DNA of 10,906 nucleotides from CAWEHQ01 sp051001995 (GTDB lineage: Bacteria; Actinomycetota; Thermoleophilia; Solirubrobacterales; Thermoleophilaceae), in NCBI GenBank assembly GCA_051001995.1, contig JBPCMT010000225.1, positions 1 to 10,906 on the forward strand, in the 5' to 3' direction. The position numbers were made by a program, and so were the translations under genes. Of this stretch, positions 1-6,419 are shown one piece after another (within the stretch, counting starts at the first letter, position 1; each line of letters begins with the position of its first letter). The notes beneath the pieces are model-generated. The model was not told where the DNA came from, searched no databases, and saw only the letters and a program-made list of their open reading frames with translations.

Positions 1-37
1 TGGCTGCGTCGGTTTTCTGGGCTTGTCGCGCGGCCAT
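1..37 (-). CDS. Start of an unidentified downstream operon gene (partial)
   Basis: An ATG on the minus strand (37-35) shares its A with the TGA stop of the CoA-transferase/racemase gene, a TGATG junction typical of translational coupling. GAGGG on the minus strand ends 7 nt before the ATG and can serve as a Shine-Dalgarno sequence. Only 12 codons are inside the window, reading MAARQAQKTDAA, and they stay open to the edge. That is too little to identify a family. The charged, alanine-rich start would suit a soluble protein. By position it is probably the next gene of the BKACE/CoA-transferase operon. Confidence 0.5.
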   Translation of the reverse strand, partial: MAARQAQKTDAA

Positions 38-1269
38 CAGAGAGCCCTCGCCGCCGCGGGCAGCGATTCGCCGGCACCGGCGACCGCGCTGGAGCGCTCG
101 AGCGCCTCGATCTCCTCGTCCGAGTACCCGCCGGCGCGCAGCCCCTCGCCGGTGTGCTCGCCCAGCGAGGGGCCGGGGCCGCGCGCGGCGCCCGGCGTCC
201 GCGACAGCTTGACCGGCACTCCCAGCTGGCGGACCGCTCCGGCGCCCGGCTGCTCCACCTCCACGACCATCTCGCGCGCTCGCACGAGCTCCGAGGCAAG
301 CGCCTCGTCGAGACCGAGCACCGGCTCGAGGCAGCAGTCGTGCTCGCCGGCGAACGCGGTCCACTCCTCGCGCGTGCGCTCGAGGAAGAGCCGCTCGACC
401 TCGGCATGGGACTCGGACCCCGGCGGGTCGAACTGGCGCTCGATCAGGTCCTCGCGACCGACGCCGGCGCAGAAGGCGCGCCAGAACTTCGGCTCGAGCG
501 CGCCGAGCGTGACGTGGCCGTCGCTGCACGCGTACGGCCGGTAGCAGACGATGCCGCCGGCCAGCTCGAGCCCGCCTCTTCGCGGCGGCTCGCCGTCGTG
601 GAGGTAGCGCCCCGCGACCATCGCCAGCCAGGCAAGCGCGCCATCGGTCATCGAGACGTCCACGAGCTGGCCCTCGCCCGAGCGCTCGCGCTCGCGCAGC
701 GCGGCCATGATGCCGAAGCAGGCCATCAGCGCCCCGCCGCCCAGGTCGGCGATCTGGCCCGCCGACTGCACCGGCGGGCCGTCGGGGTCGCCGGTGAGCC
801 CGAGCAGCCCGGTGAGCCCGAGGTAGTTCATGTCGTGGCCAGGCCGGTCGCGGTAGGGGCCGTCCTGGCCGTAGCCCGTGATCGCGCAGTAGACGAGCCC
901 CGAGTTCTCCTCGCGCAGGCGCTCGTAGCCCACGCCGAGGCGGTCGAGGACGCCGGGGCGAAAGGACTCCACCAGCACGTCGTGGTCGCGGGCGAGTCGC
1001 AGCAGCACCTCGCGCCCGCGCTCCTCCTTGAGGTTGACGCGCATCGAGCGCTTGCCGCGGTTGAGCGCGAGGTAGAGCGCGGACCGCGCCGACTCCTCCG
1101 CGCCCTCGTAGTAGGGCGGCGCCCAGCGGACGTAGTCACCCATGCCGGTGTCCTCGACCTTCAGCACGTCGGCGCCGAAGTCGGCGAGCATCAGCGTGCA
1201 GAAGCCGCCGGGGAGAAGGCGCGTGAGGTCGAGCACACGCAGGCCCTCGAGCGGGCGGCTCGCGCTCAC
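37..1269 (-). CDS. Family III CoA-transferase / alpha-methylacyl-CoA racemase-like protein
   Basis: A 410-residue cytoplasmic enzyme of the CaiB/BaiF (family III CoA-transferase) superfamily, closest by eye to alpha-methylacyl-CoA racemases. These epimerise the alpha-carbon of 2-methylacyl-CoA thioesters; other members transfer CoA between carboxylic acids. The N-terminus carries the family signature LEGLRVLDL followed by ADFGADVLKVE (about 7-39). The racemase catalytic residues appear conserved: His145 in GHDMNY, Asp175 in ADLGGG, and Glu259 in GALEPKFW, matching the His/Asp/Glu set of mycobacterial MCR. The GTG start at 1269-1267 is chosen because the family N-terminus begins there, it overlaps the BKACE stop as GTGA, and GAGGGG (1280-1275) lies 5 nt upstream. 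The longer open frame to 1536 only shadows BKACE. Family is confident; racemase is preferred over transferase from the His/Asp pair, but substrate is unknown. Confidence 0.9.
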   Translation of the reverse strand: MSASRPLEGLRVLDLTRLLPGGFCTLMLADFGADVLKVEDTGMGDYVRWAPPYYEGAEESARSALYLALNRGKRSMRVNLKEERGREVLLRLARDHDVLVESFRPGVLDRLGVGYERLREENSGLVYCAITGYGQDGPYRDRPGHDMNYLGLTGLLGLTGDPDGPPVQSAGQIADLGGGALMACFGIMAALRERERSGEGQLVDVSMTDGALAWLAMVAGRYLHDGEPPRRGGLELAGGIVCYRPYACSDGHVTLGALEPKFWRAFCAGVGREDLIERQFDPPGSESHAEVERLFLERTREEWTAFAGEHDCCLEPVLGLDEALASELVRAREMVVEVEQPGAGAVRQLGVPVKLSRTPGAARGPGPSLGEHTGEGLRAGGYSDEEIEALERSSAVAGAGESLPAAARAL

Positions 1270-2210
1270 TCGTTCCCCTCGGCCTCGGCGGCCTCGACCG
1301 GGTGGGCGAGCAGGTCGCGGCGGCTGACCTCGCCGCCGCGTGGCTGGAGGCCGAGCGCCTCGCGCGCCTCCGCCACAGTGGCCGGCCGTCGTCCCACGTC
1401 CTCGGTCATCTGGCGCGCCTTGGCCACGAGGTCGCCGTTCGAGCGCGCCATCTCGCCGTCGGGGAGGTAGAAGTTGTCCTCGAGTCCGACGCGGACGTTG
1501 CCGCCGAGCGTGAGCGCCGCGGCGACGAGCATCCACTGGTCGCGCGAGATCCCGATCACGCCCCAGTTGTTGGGACCGTCGGGCCCGCCCGGCACCTGGT
1601 CAGCCATCACCGCGAGGTTGCGCGCGCTCGGACGGATGCCGCCGTTGACGCCCATCACGCACTGGACCTGGAGCGGCTCCGACAGCAGCCCCATGTCGAT
1701 CAGCGGGTCGAGGTTCGCCACGTGGCCGGCGTCGAAGCACTCGTGCTCGGGACGGATCCCGAGCTCGTTCATCGCCTCACAGAACTCGATGATCGTGTCG
1801 AACGAGTTCTCGAACACGGTCTTGAACACGAACTCCTTGCGCCGCCGCGAGTACTTCGCGTAGTTCATCGAGCTCATGTTCAGAGCGGCCACATCGGGCC
1901 GCAGGGCGCGCAGGTACTCGAGTCGCTTCTCGATTGGGACGCCGATCGCGCCGGTCGAGTAGTTGACGATCACGTCGTCGACCTCGGCCAGGATCGCATC
2001 GGTGATGGCGCGGAAGTCCTCGACCTCGTAGCTCGGCACGCCGGCGCGCGTGCGCGCGTGGATATGGATCATCGAGCCGCCCGCGTCCACGATCCGCCGC
2101 GCCTCAGCCGCGTATTCCTCCGGGGTGTACGGGATTGCCGGGCACTGGTCACGGTTGGCGATCGCGCCCGAGATCGAGCATGTGATGATCACCGGGTCGG
2201 CGAGGCTCAT
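1266..2210 (-). CDS. Beta-keto acid cleavage enzyme (BKACE, DUF849)
   Basis: A 314-residue TIM-barrel, zinc-dependent enzyme of the BKACE (DUF849) family, whose founding member is 3-keto-5-aminohexanoate cleavage enzyme (Kce). These enzymes condense a beta-keto acid with acetyl-CoA and cleave it, giving acetoacetate and a new CoA ester. Visible active-site features are the metal ligands His49 and His51 in IHIHAR, Ser85 in NYSTGA, Glu157 in PEHECFD, and Arg240/Glu244/Asp245 in VRVGLED, with the same spacing as Arg226/Glu230/Asp231 of Kce. The N-terminus VIITCSISGA is typical. ATG at 2210 is chosen; an in-frame TTG at 2228 would add six residues (LGLEPP). Neither has a strong Shine-Dalgarno. 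It is coupled to the following racemase/transferase, suggesting that enzyme acts on a BKACE substrate or product. The keto acid used cannot be read from the sequence. Confidence 0.93.
   Translation of the reverse strand: MSLADPVIITCSISGAIANRDQCPAIPYTPEEYAAEARRIVDAGGSMIHIHARTRAGVPSYEVEDFRAITDAILAEVDDVIVNYSTGAIGVPIEKRLEYLRALRPDVAALNMSSMNYAKYSRRRKEFVFKTVFENSFDTIIEFCEAMNELGIRPEHECFDAGHVANLDPLIDMGLLSEPLQVQCVMGVNGGIRPSARNLAVMADQVPGGPDGPNNWGVIGISRDQWMLVAAALTLGGNVRVGLEDNFYLPDGEMARSNGDLVAKARQMTEDVGRRPATVAEAREALGLQPRGGEVSRRDLLAHPVEAAEAEGNE
1275..1280 (-). promoter_or_regulatory. Shine-Dalgarno for the racemase/CoA-transferase GTG start
   Basis: GAGGGG on the minus strand lies inside the last codons of BKACE, 5 nt ahead of the GTG at 1269. 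It supports the GTGA-overlap start over the longer upstream frame. Confidence 0.65.
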
Positions 2211-2262
2211 CGGGGGCTCGAGTCCCAAAGCGCTTCGCTGCCGGGCCGCAGCGCCCTCGTGG

Positions 2263-2712
2263 TCAGGGCTTGCGTGTGACCGCGAGCGCTTGGACGGCCT
2301 GGGAGTCGAGCGGGTCGATGCGGGCGAGACCGGCTACCTCGTCGAAGGCACGATCGGGGGACAGCATCGCGTCGACGCCACGGTTCAACGCCAGCGCGGC
2401 GAAGACAGCGTCGCGTGCGCCCACGCGACGCCCGGCGGTCAGGACCTCCAGACCGCGGACCACATCCTGGCGCTGCACGTCGTGGAGCCGGCAGAGCGAC
2501 GCGACGTCGCGAGCCTCGGCCGCCGCCCGCGCGCGATCGCCCGTCCGTCGGAGACGGTGGTGCGCAAGCTCTTGAAGGAGGTCGACGCTGGCGTCGCCGC
2601 GAAGCTCGCGCCGGCCGGCACGCGCGACGATCTCCCGGCAGGATGCTCGGTAGCGGTGATCGCCGCCCAGGGCGTAGAGGAAGACCGCCGTGTCGTAGAA
2701 GAAGCGTCTCAC
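2263..2712 (-). CDS. PIN-domain ribonuclease, VapC-like toxin
   Basis: A 149-residue single PIN domain, the Mg-dependent RNase fold of VapC toxins. It begins with hydrophobic strand and acidic residue RRFFYDTAVFLYAL (Asp7). Further expected active-site acids are Glu48 in DLLQELAHH, Asp101 in GARDAVFAA and Asp120/Asp124 in LSPDRAFD. Length and the order of the acids fit VapC. The GTG start at 2712 places this strand at the extreme N-terminus, as usual; it lies 11 nt after the stop of the RHH protein, with no strong Shine-Dalgarno visible, so translation may depend on the upstream gene. As the second gene of an antitoxin-toxin pair it is probably a type II toxin cleaving a specific RNA. The target is unknown. 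Confidence in fold is high, in toxin role moderate. Confidence 0.82.
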   Translation of the reverse strand: MRRFFYDTAVFLYALGGDHRYRASCREIVARAGRRELRGDASVDLLQELAHHRLRRTGDRARAAAEARDVASLCRLHDVQRQDVVRGLEVLTAGRRVGARDAVFAALALNRGVDAMLSPDRAFDEVAGLARIDPLDSQAVQALAVTRKP

Positions 2713-2723
2713 CGCAGGCCGTG

Positions 2724-2978
2724 TCAGGCGCGGTGCAGCTCGTCGAGCATGTCGTCCTTGACTGCTTCCCAGTCGGGCTCGGGTCCCGGCGGAGGGCTCG
2801 CTCCGAGCAGTCGCTCGGCAGCGGCGGCGCGACGCTCGATATCGGATGGATACTCCCGGTCGATGGCCCGCCGGACGAGCTCGCCGACAGGCGCGCCCGA
2901 GCGCTCGGACTCTCGCTGAAGCCGGAGGTAGCGCTCATCGTCCAGGAGAACCTGGAGGCGGCGTCCGAGATCAGCCAT
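2724..2978 (-). CDS. Ribbon-helix-helix antitoxin (VapB/CopG-like)
   Basis: An 84-residue protein. Residues about 7-45 form a ribbon-helix-helix pattern: a short strand RLQVLLDD, a helix with YLRLQRESERSG, then APVGELVRRAIDREYP. Such dimers bind DNA through the strand, and the C-terminal tail wraps the toxin. Here the tail (about 46-84) is acidic and ends DWEAVKDDMLDELHRA, as expected for the toxin-binding part. The ATG at 2978 has AAGG 8 nt upstream. It is followed 11 nt later by the PIN toxin, and lies only 24 nt after the MDR gene, so the pair may be read from the catabolic operon as well as from its own promoter. Autorepression by the RHH domain is expected from the family. Confidence 0.75.
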   Translation of the reverse strand: MADLGRRLQVLLDDERYLRLQRESERSGAPVGELVRRAIDREYPSDIERRAAAAERLLGASPPPGPEPDWEAVKDDMLDELHRA

Positions 2979-2990
2979 GAGCAGACCTTA

Positions 2991-3005
2991 GCATGCATAG
3001 GCCTA
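2991..3005. promoter_or_regulatory. Palindromic cluster before the toxin-antitoxin pair, possible operator
   Basis: The short gap between the MDR stop and the RHH start holds overlapping palindromes: GCATGC (2991-2996), ATGCAT (2993-2998) and TAGGCCTA (2998-3005). It is locally AT-richer than its surroundings. RHH antitoxins bind short palindromes next to their own start, so this is a candidate autoregulatory site. TATGCA on the minus strand could double as a -10 element. This rests on position and symmetry only. Confidence 0.3.
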
Positions 3006-3992
3006 CGCAGTGGCATCCCCGGTAGGCATCTCGAGCACCAGCTTCCCGACCGCGCGTCGCTCGTCGAGGTCGCGCAGCGCGTCCGCCGCCCGCTCGAACG
3101 GGTAGCGGCGGCAGACGATCGGGCGCACGTGGCCCGCGGCCACCATCCGCTCGAGGTCCTCGCCCACCTCGCGCAGATAGCCCGGCCGCTCGAAGGCGAA
3201 GTGCCCCCAGGCGGCTCCCACCACGCTGACGTTGCGAAAGAGCAGGCGGTTGACGGCAACCTCGGGGATCGCCCCCTCCGTGAAGCCGATGACCACGAGC
3301 CGCCCCTCGGGAGCGAGGCAGCGCAGGCTGCCTGAGAAGCGCTCACCGCCCACCGGGTCGTAGACCACGTCGGCGCCGCGGCCGCCGGTCGCGTCGAGCA
3401 CCGCGCCGCGCCAGTCGCCGTCGGAGCGGACGACCTCGGCGGCGCCCGCCTCGCGCGCGACGCGCTCCTTCTCCTCGCTCGAAACCGTTGCGATCGTCCG
3501 CGCCCCCAGCGCGCCCGCCACCTGGAGGGCCGCCGTGCCCACGCCGCCGGCGGCGCCGTGGACCAGCACGGTCTCACCGCCCCTGAGGCCCGCCCGGCGC
3601 TTCAGCGCGAAGTGCGCGGTGTGGTAGTTCATGACGAGCCCCGCGCCCTGCTCGAAGCTCAGCTCGTCGGGGAGGCGGAACGTGAACGCCGCGCCGGCGT
3701 GGGCGAGCTGGCAGAACGTTCCGAACGCGAACGCGGCCACGCGGTCGCCGGTCGCAAAGCCCGACCCGCTCGCCGCGTCGCGGACGACGCCCGCCGCCTC
3801 CGAGCCGAGCGTGAACGGCACGTCGGGCCTCATCTGGTACTGGCCGCGGCTGAGGAGGAGGTCCGGGAACGAGACTCCGGCCGCGTGGACGTCGATCAGG
3901 ACGCCGTCGCCGGCCTGCGGCTCGGGCACGTCGGCGACCGTCAGGCCATCCGGCCCGCTCAGCTCGGCGACCTGGACGGCGCGGACGCTCAG
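3003..3992 (-). CDS. Zinc-less MDR, NADPH:quinone oxidoreductase family
   Basis: A 329-residue medium-chain dehydrogenase/reductase of the quinone oxidoreductase type, a cytosolic NAD(P)H-dependent reductase of quinones or activated enones, including enoyl-CoA in some members. The N-terminal GroES-like domain (about 2-110) has GVSFPDLLL where zinc enzymes carry Cys, and the structural-zinc cysteines are absent. The nucleotide-binding Rossmann domain has LVHGAAGGVG (143-152) and DVVYDPVGGE. No ATG, GTG or TTG is available near the expected N-terminus. The best start is CTG at 3992-3990, which overlaps the carboxylase stop as CTGA and has GGGGTGA 7 nt upstream, giving the family-typical start (M)SVRAVQVAEL. 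The first in-frame Met, in GQYQMRPDV (residue 54), would delete half the GroES fold. In the operon it may reduce an enoyl-CoA intermediate; its substrate is not determined. Confidence 0.88.
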   Translation of the reverse strand: MSVRAVQVAELSGPDGLTVADVPEPQAGDGVLIDVHAAGVSFPDLLLSRGQYQMRPDVPFTLGSEAAGVVRDAASGSGFATGDRVAAFAFGTFCQLAHAGAAFTFRLPDELSFEQGAGLVMNYHTAHFALKRRAGLRGGETVLVHGAAGGVGTAALQVAGALGARTIATVSSEEKERVAREAGAAEVVRSDGDWRGAVLDATGGRGADVVYDPVGGERFSGSLRCLAPEGRLVVIGFTEGAIPEVAVNRLLFRNVSVVGAAWGHFAFERPGYLREVGEDLERMVAAGHVRPIVCRRYPFERAADALRDLDERRAVGKLVLEMPTGDATA

Positions 3993-5572
3993 ACCGGCAT
4001 CACCCCGTGCCGCTTCCAGGGGCGCTCGACGCGCTTGGACTGCGCCATCTCGAGCGCGCGGATCACCGTCGGACGGGTTTCGCGCGGGTCGATTACGTCG
4101 TCGACCATGGCGTTGCCGGCGGCTATGTAGGGGTCGATGATCTTCTGGAACTCGGCCACGAGCTCGGCGCGCTTGGCCTCGGGGTCCTCGGCGGCCTCGA
4201 CCTGCTTGCGGAAGATGATGTTGACCGCGCCCTCCGCGCCCATTACGGAGATCTCGGCGGTCGGCCACGCGACGATCAGGTCCGGCTCGTACGCCTTGCC
4301 GCACATCACGTAGTAGCCGGCGCCGTAGGCCTTGCGGACCACGACCGTGATCTTCGGGACGGTGGCGCGCGAGACGGCGTAGAGCATCTTCGCGCCGTGG
4401 CGGATGATCCCGCCCTGCTCCACCTTGGTCCCGACCATGAAGCCGGGCACGTCCTGGAGGAAGATCAGCGGCACGCCGAAGGCGTCGCAGAGGTTGACGA
4501 AGCGGGCGGCCTTGTCGGCCGAGTCGTTCTCGAGGATGCCCCCGAGCTGCTTGGGCTGGCTCGCCACGATCCCCACCGCCCGCCCCCCCATGCGGGCGAA
4601 GCAGGTGATCACGGTCTTCGCGAACTGCGGCTTCATGTCGAAGTAGAAGCCGTCGTCCACGATCCTGCGGATCAGCTCGTACATGTCGTAGGGCTTGCGG
4701 TTGGAGTCCGGCAGCACGTCCATTAGCTCCTCGTCCATGCGCCCCGGCGGGTCGGCCGTCGCGCGCAGCGGCGATCGCTCCTCGCAGTTCTGCGGCATGA
4801 ACGACAGGTAGTCCTTGATCGCCTGGATGCACTCCTCGTCGGAGGCCACCTCGAGGTCCGCCACCCCCGATTTGCGGCAGTGGACGCGCGAGCCGCCGAG
4901 CTCCTCCTGGGTCACGTCCTCCCCGGTCACGGCCTTCACCAGATGCGGCCCGGCGAGCGCCATCGAGCCGCGCCCGCGGACCATCGGGACGAAGTCCGCC
5001 AGTCCCGGGATGTAGGCGGTGCCGGCCGCGCACGGCCCCATGAGAGCGGCAATCTGAGGGATCACGCCGCTCATCACCACCTCCTCCCGAAACAGGAACC
5101 CGGAGCCCGCGAACAGCGAGCCGACGGCCTCCTGGATGCGCGCGCCGGCCGAGTCGAGCAGCCAGATGAACGGGATCCGCTTGGACAGCGCGAGCTCGCG
5201 CAGGCGCGTCACCTTGAGCTCGCCGGTCATCCCCATCGAGCCGGCCATGACGGTGAAGTCGTAGGCGCAGACCGCCACGGTCCTCCCCTCGACGCTGCCG
5301 TAGCCGGTCACCACGCCGTCGGCGGGCGCCTCCTTGCCCTCCATCGCGCGCTGGGAGAAGTGCGGCCGGCCATGGATGCCGAGCTCGGTGAGCGTGCCCT
5401 CGTCGATCAGCAGGTCGAGGCGCTCGCGCGCGGTCAGCTTGTCCTGCTCGTGCTGGCGGGCGATCCGCTCCTCGCCGCCTCCGCGCCGGGACCGGTCGCG
5501 GCGGGCGTGCAGGTCGTCTACGAGCGGGCGCAGCGCCGACGCCGGCGCGCCGCGCTCCTCAGTCGCGGACAT
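3989..5572 (-). CDS. Acyl-CoA carboxylase carboxyltransferase (beta) subunit
   Basis: A 527-residue carboxyltransferase subunit of a biotin-dependent acyl-CoA carboxylase (PccB/AccD/MCC-beta family), which moves carboxyl from carboxybiotin to an acyl-CoA. It has two crotonase-fold halves. The N-terminal half (about 30-265) has LLDSAGARIQEA (138-149) and CAAGTAYIPG (181-190). The C-terminal half (about 290-525) has DVPGFMVG (374-381), GGIIRHGAK (387-395), RKAYGAGYYVM (413-423) and MGAEGAV (444-450). Length is normal. Tyr421 stands where Streptomyces PccB has Asp422, a residue known to influence acyl-CoA choice, so it may not be a strict propionyl-CoA enzyme. The ATG at 5572 has AGAGGGG 5 nt upstream and overlaps the preceding gene by 14 nt. 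No biotin carboxylase/BCCP partner is in the window. Acetyl-, propionyl-, methylcrotonyl- or another acyl-CoA are all possible substrates. Confidence 0.93.
   Translation of the reverse strand: MSATEERGAPASALRPLVDDLHARRDRSRRGGGEERIARQHEQDKLTARERLDLLIDEGTLTELGIHGRPHFSQRAMEGKEAPADGVVTGYGSVEGRTVAVCAYDFTVMAGSMGMTGELKVTRLRELALSKRIPFIWLLDSAGARIQEAVGSLFAGSGFLFREEVVMSGVIPQIAALMGPCAAGTAYIPGLADFVPMVRGRGSMALAGPHLVKAVTGEDVTQEELGGSRVHCRKSGVADLEVASDEECIQAIKDYLSFMPQNCEERSPLRATADPPGRMDEELMDVLPDSNRKPYDMYELIRRIVDDGFYFDMKPQFAKTVITCFARMGGRAVGIVASQPKQLGGILENDSADKAARFVNLCDAFGVPLIFLQDVPGFMVGTKVEQGGIIRHGAKMLYAVSRATVPKITVVVRKAYGAGYYVMCGKAYEPDLIVAWPTAEISVMGAEGAVNIIFRKQVEAAEDPEAKRAELVAEFQKIIDPYIAAGNAMVDDVIDPRETRPTVIRALEMAQSKRVERPWKRHGVMPV
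4000..4006 (-). promoter_or_regulatory. Shine-Dalgarno for the CTG start of the MDR gene
   Basis: GGGGTGA on the minus strand, inside the end of the carboxylase gene, sits 7 nt before the CTG at 3992. It is complementary to much of the anti-Shine-Dalgarno tail and decides the otherwise unusual start. Confidence 0.6.
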
Positions 5573-6419
5573 GCGCGCCCCTCTCGACGGCCTCGAGCAG
5601 CGGCTCCATCGCCGCGGACGCGGTGCGCGCCGCCGCCCGGCGCTTCACCCGGTCGTCCGGCGCGCAGAAGGCGGTGACCTCGAGCCCCACGACCTCGCAC
5701 TCGCCGGCGATCGCCTCGAAGAGGTCGTAGAGCTTGTCGGGTGCGAGCCCACCGGGCGCCGGGAACTCGGCCGGGAACGACGCCGGATCGAGCACGTCCA
5801 GGTCGAGGTGCACGTAGACCGGCTCGCGGTCGAGCGCGTTCTGGGTCGCGACCAGCGTCTCGAGGCTCGTCCCGATCACCGTCACCGGGCTGCGCTCGAC
5901 CAGATCGCGCTCCGCCGGCTCGAGCTCGCGCACGCCGGCGAGCACGACGCGCTCGGGCGCGACGGCACCGTCGAAGCCCGTCTCCCACAAACCGCAGGCT
6001 CCGGCCAGCGCCATCCCGGACAGGTAGCCGCTGATCGTCGTGGCGGGAGTGTTGAAGTCGCCGTGGGCGTCAAGCCAGAGGATGCGGGCGTCGGGACGGT
6101 GGCGCGCGACCGTCGGCAGCGTCGTCATCGCGACCGAGCAATCGCCCGCCAGCAGCACCGGGAGGCGGCCCGCGTCGAGCGCGTCGTCGACCTGGCCACC
6201 GGCCTCGAGGACGCAGCCGCGTGAGGCGCGGAGGTCGTCCTTCCAGGCGCCGGCGCGCGGCTCCGAGAGCGAGCCGATCGCTCGTGGCTCGACCCCGAGC
6301 CGCTTGCCGACCAGAGGCGCGAGCTCGTCCACGCCCTCGACCAGCGCGGCGGTCCGGTCGGAGGTGCGGCAGCGGAGGGCGACGAGCGACACGAGCGGCT
6401 CGGCGGCGGTGGCCTCCAT
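5559..6419 (-). CDS. Arginase/agmatinase-fold (ureohydrolase family) protein with altered metal site
   Basis: A 286-residue protein of the arginase/agmatinase/formiminoglutamase superfamily, whose members hydrolyse guanidino or formimino compounds with two Mn ions. It has WLDAHGDFNTP (115-125, ligands Asp117, His119, Asp121) and HLDLDVLDP (204-212, ligands Asp206, Asp208). The first signature, normally GGDHS with a metal-binding His, reads AGDCS here (91-95), placing Cys94 at a ligand position. Metal content or activity may differ from arginase, and the substrate is unknown. The ATG at 6419 shares one base with the crotonase stop (TGATG) and follows a strong GGAGGGGG, so it is preferred over the in-frame GTG at 6434. 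Tight coupling on both sides to crotonase and carboxylase genes suggests a role in the same acyl-CoA pathway. Fold is confident; ureohydrolase activity is not. Confidence 0.85.
   Translation of the reverse strand: MEATAAEPLVSLVALRCRTSDRTAALVEGVDELAPLVGKRLGVEPRAIGSLSEPRAGAWKDDLRASRGCVLEAGGQVDDALDAGRLPVLLAGDCSVAMTTLPTVARHRPDARILWLDAHGDFNTPATTISGYLSGMALAGACGLWETGFDGAVAPERVVLAGVRELEPAERDLVERSPVTVIGTSLETLVATQNALDREPVYVHLDLDVLDPASFPAEFPAPGGLAPDKLYDLFEAIAGECEVVGLEVTAFCAPDDRVKRRAAARTASAAMEPLLEAVERGAHVRD

Noticed and set aside
154..1470. 438-codon plus-strand open frame opposite the racemase/CoA-transferase gene
   Set aside because: Composition is repetitive Ala/Arg/Glu/Leu with no family pattern; it is the antisense shadow of a well-supported GC-rich gene.
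2213..2226. Symmetry around CTCGAG just before the BKACE start, possible hairpin
   Set aside because: The arms mismatch after three outer pairs; too weak in GC-rich DNA to call a regulatory structure.
1302..2279. 325-codon plus-strand open frame opposite BKACE
   Set aside because: BKACE on the minus strand has complete catalytic motifs; this frame is rich in His/Asp/Val/Arg, typical of the antisense of GC-rich coding DNA.
2207..3577. 456-codon minus-strand open frame across MDR and the toxin-antitoxin pair
   Set aside because: Arg/Ser-rich, out of frame with three recognisable genes on the same strand.
3993..5033. N-terminal extension of the MDR gene up to 5033
   Set aside because: The extension is an out-of-frame reading of the carboxylase gene with Gly/Arg-rich composition; the MDR homology starts at about 3992.
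4880..5677. 265-codon plus-strand open frame opposite the carboxylase start
   Set aside because: No domain pattern; antisense shadow of the carboxylase and ureohydrolase-family genes.
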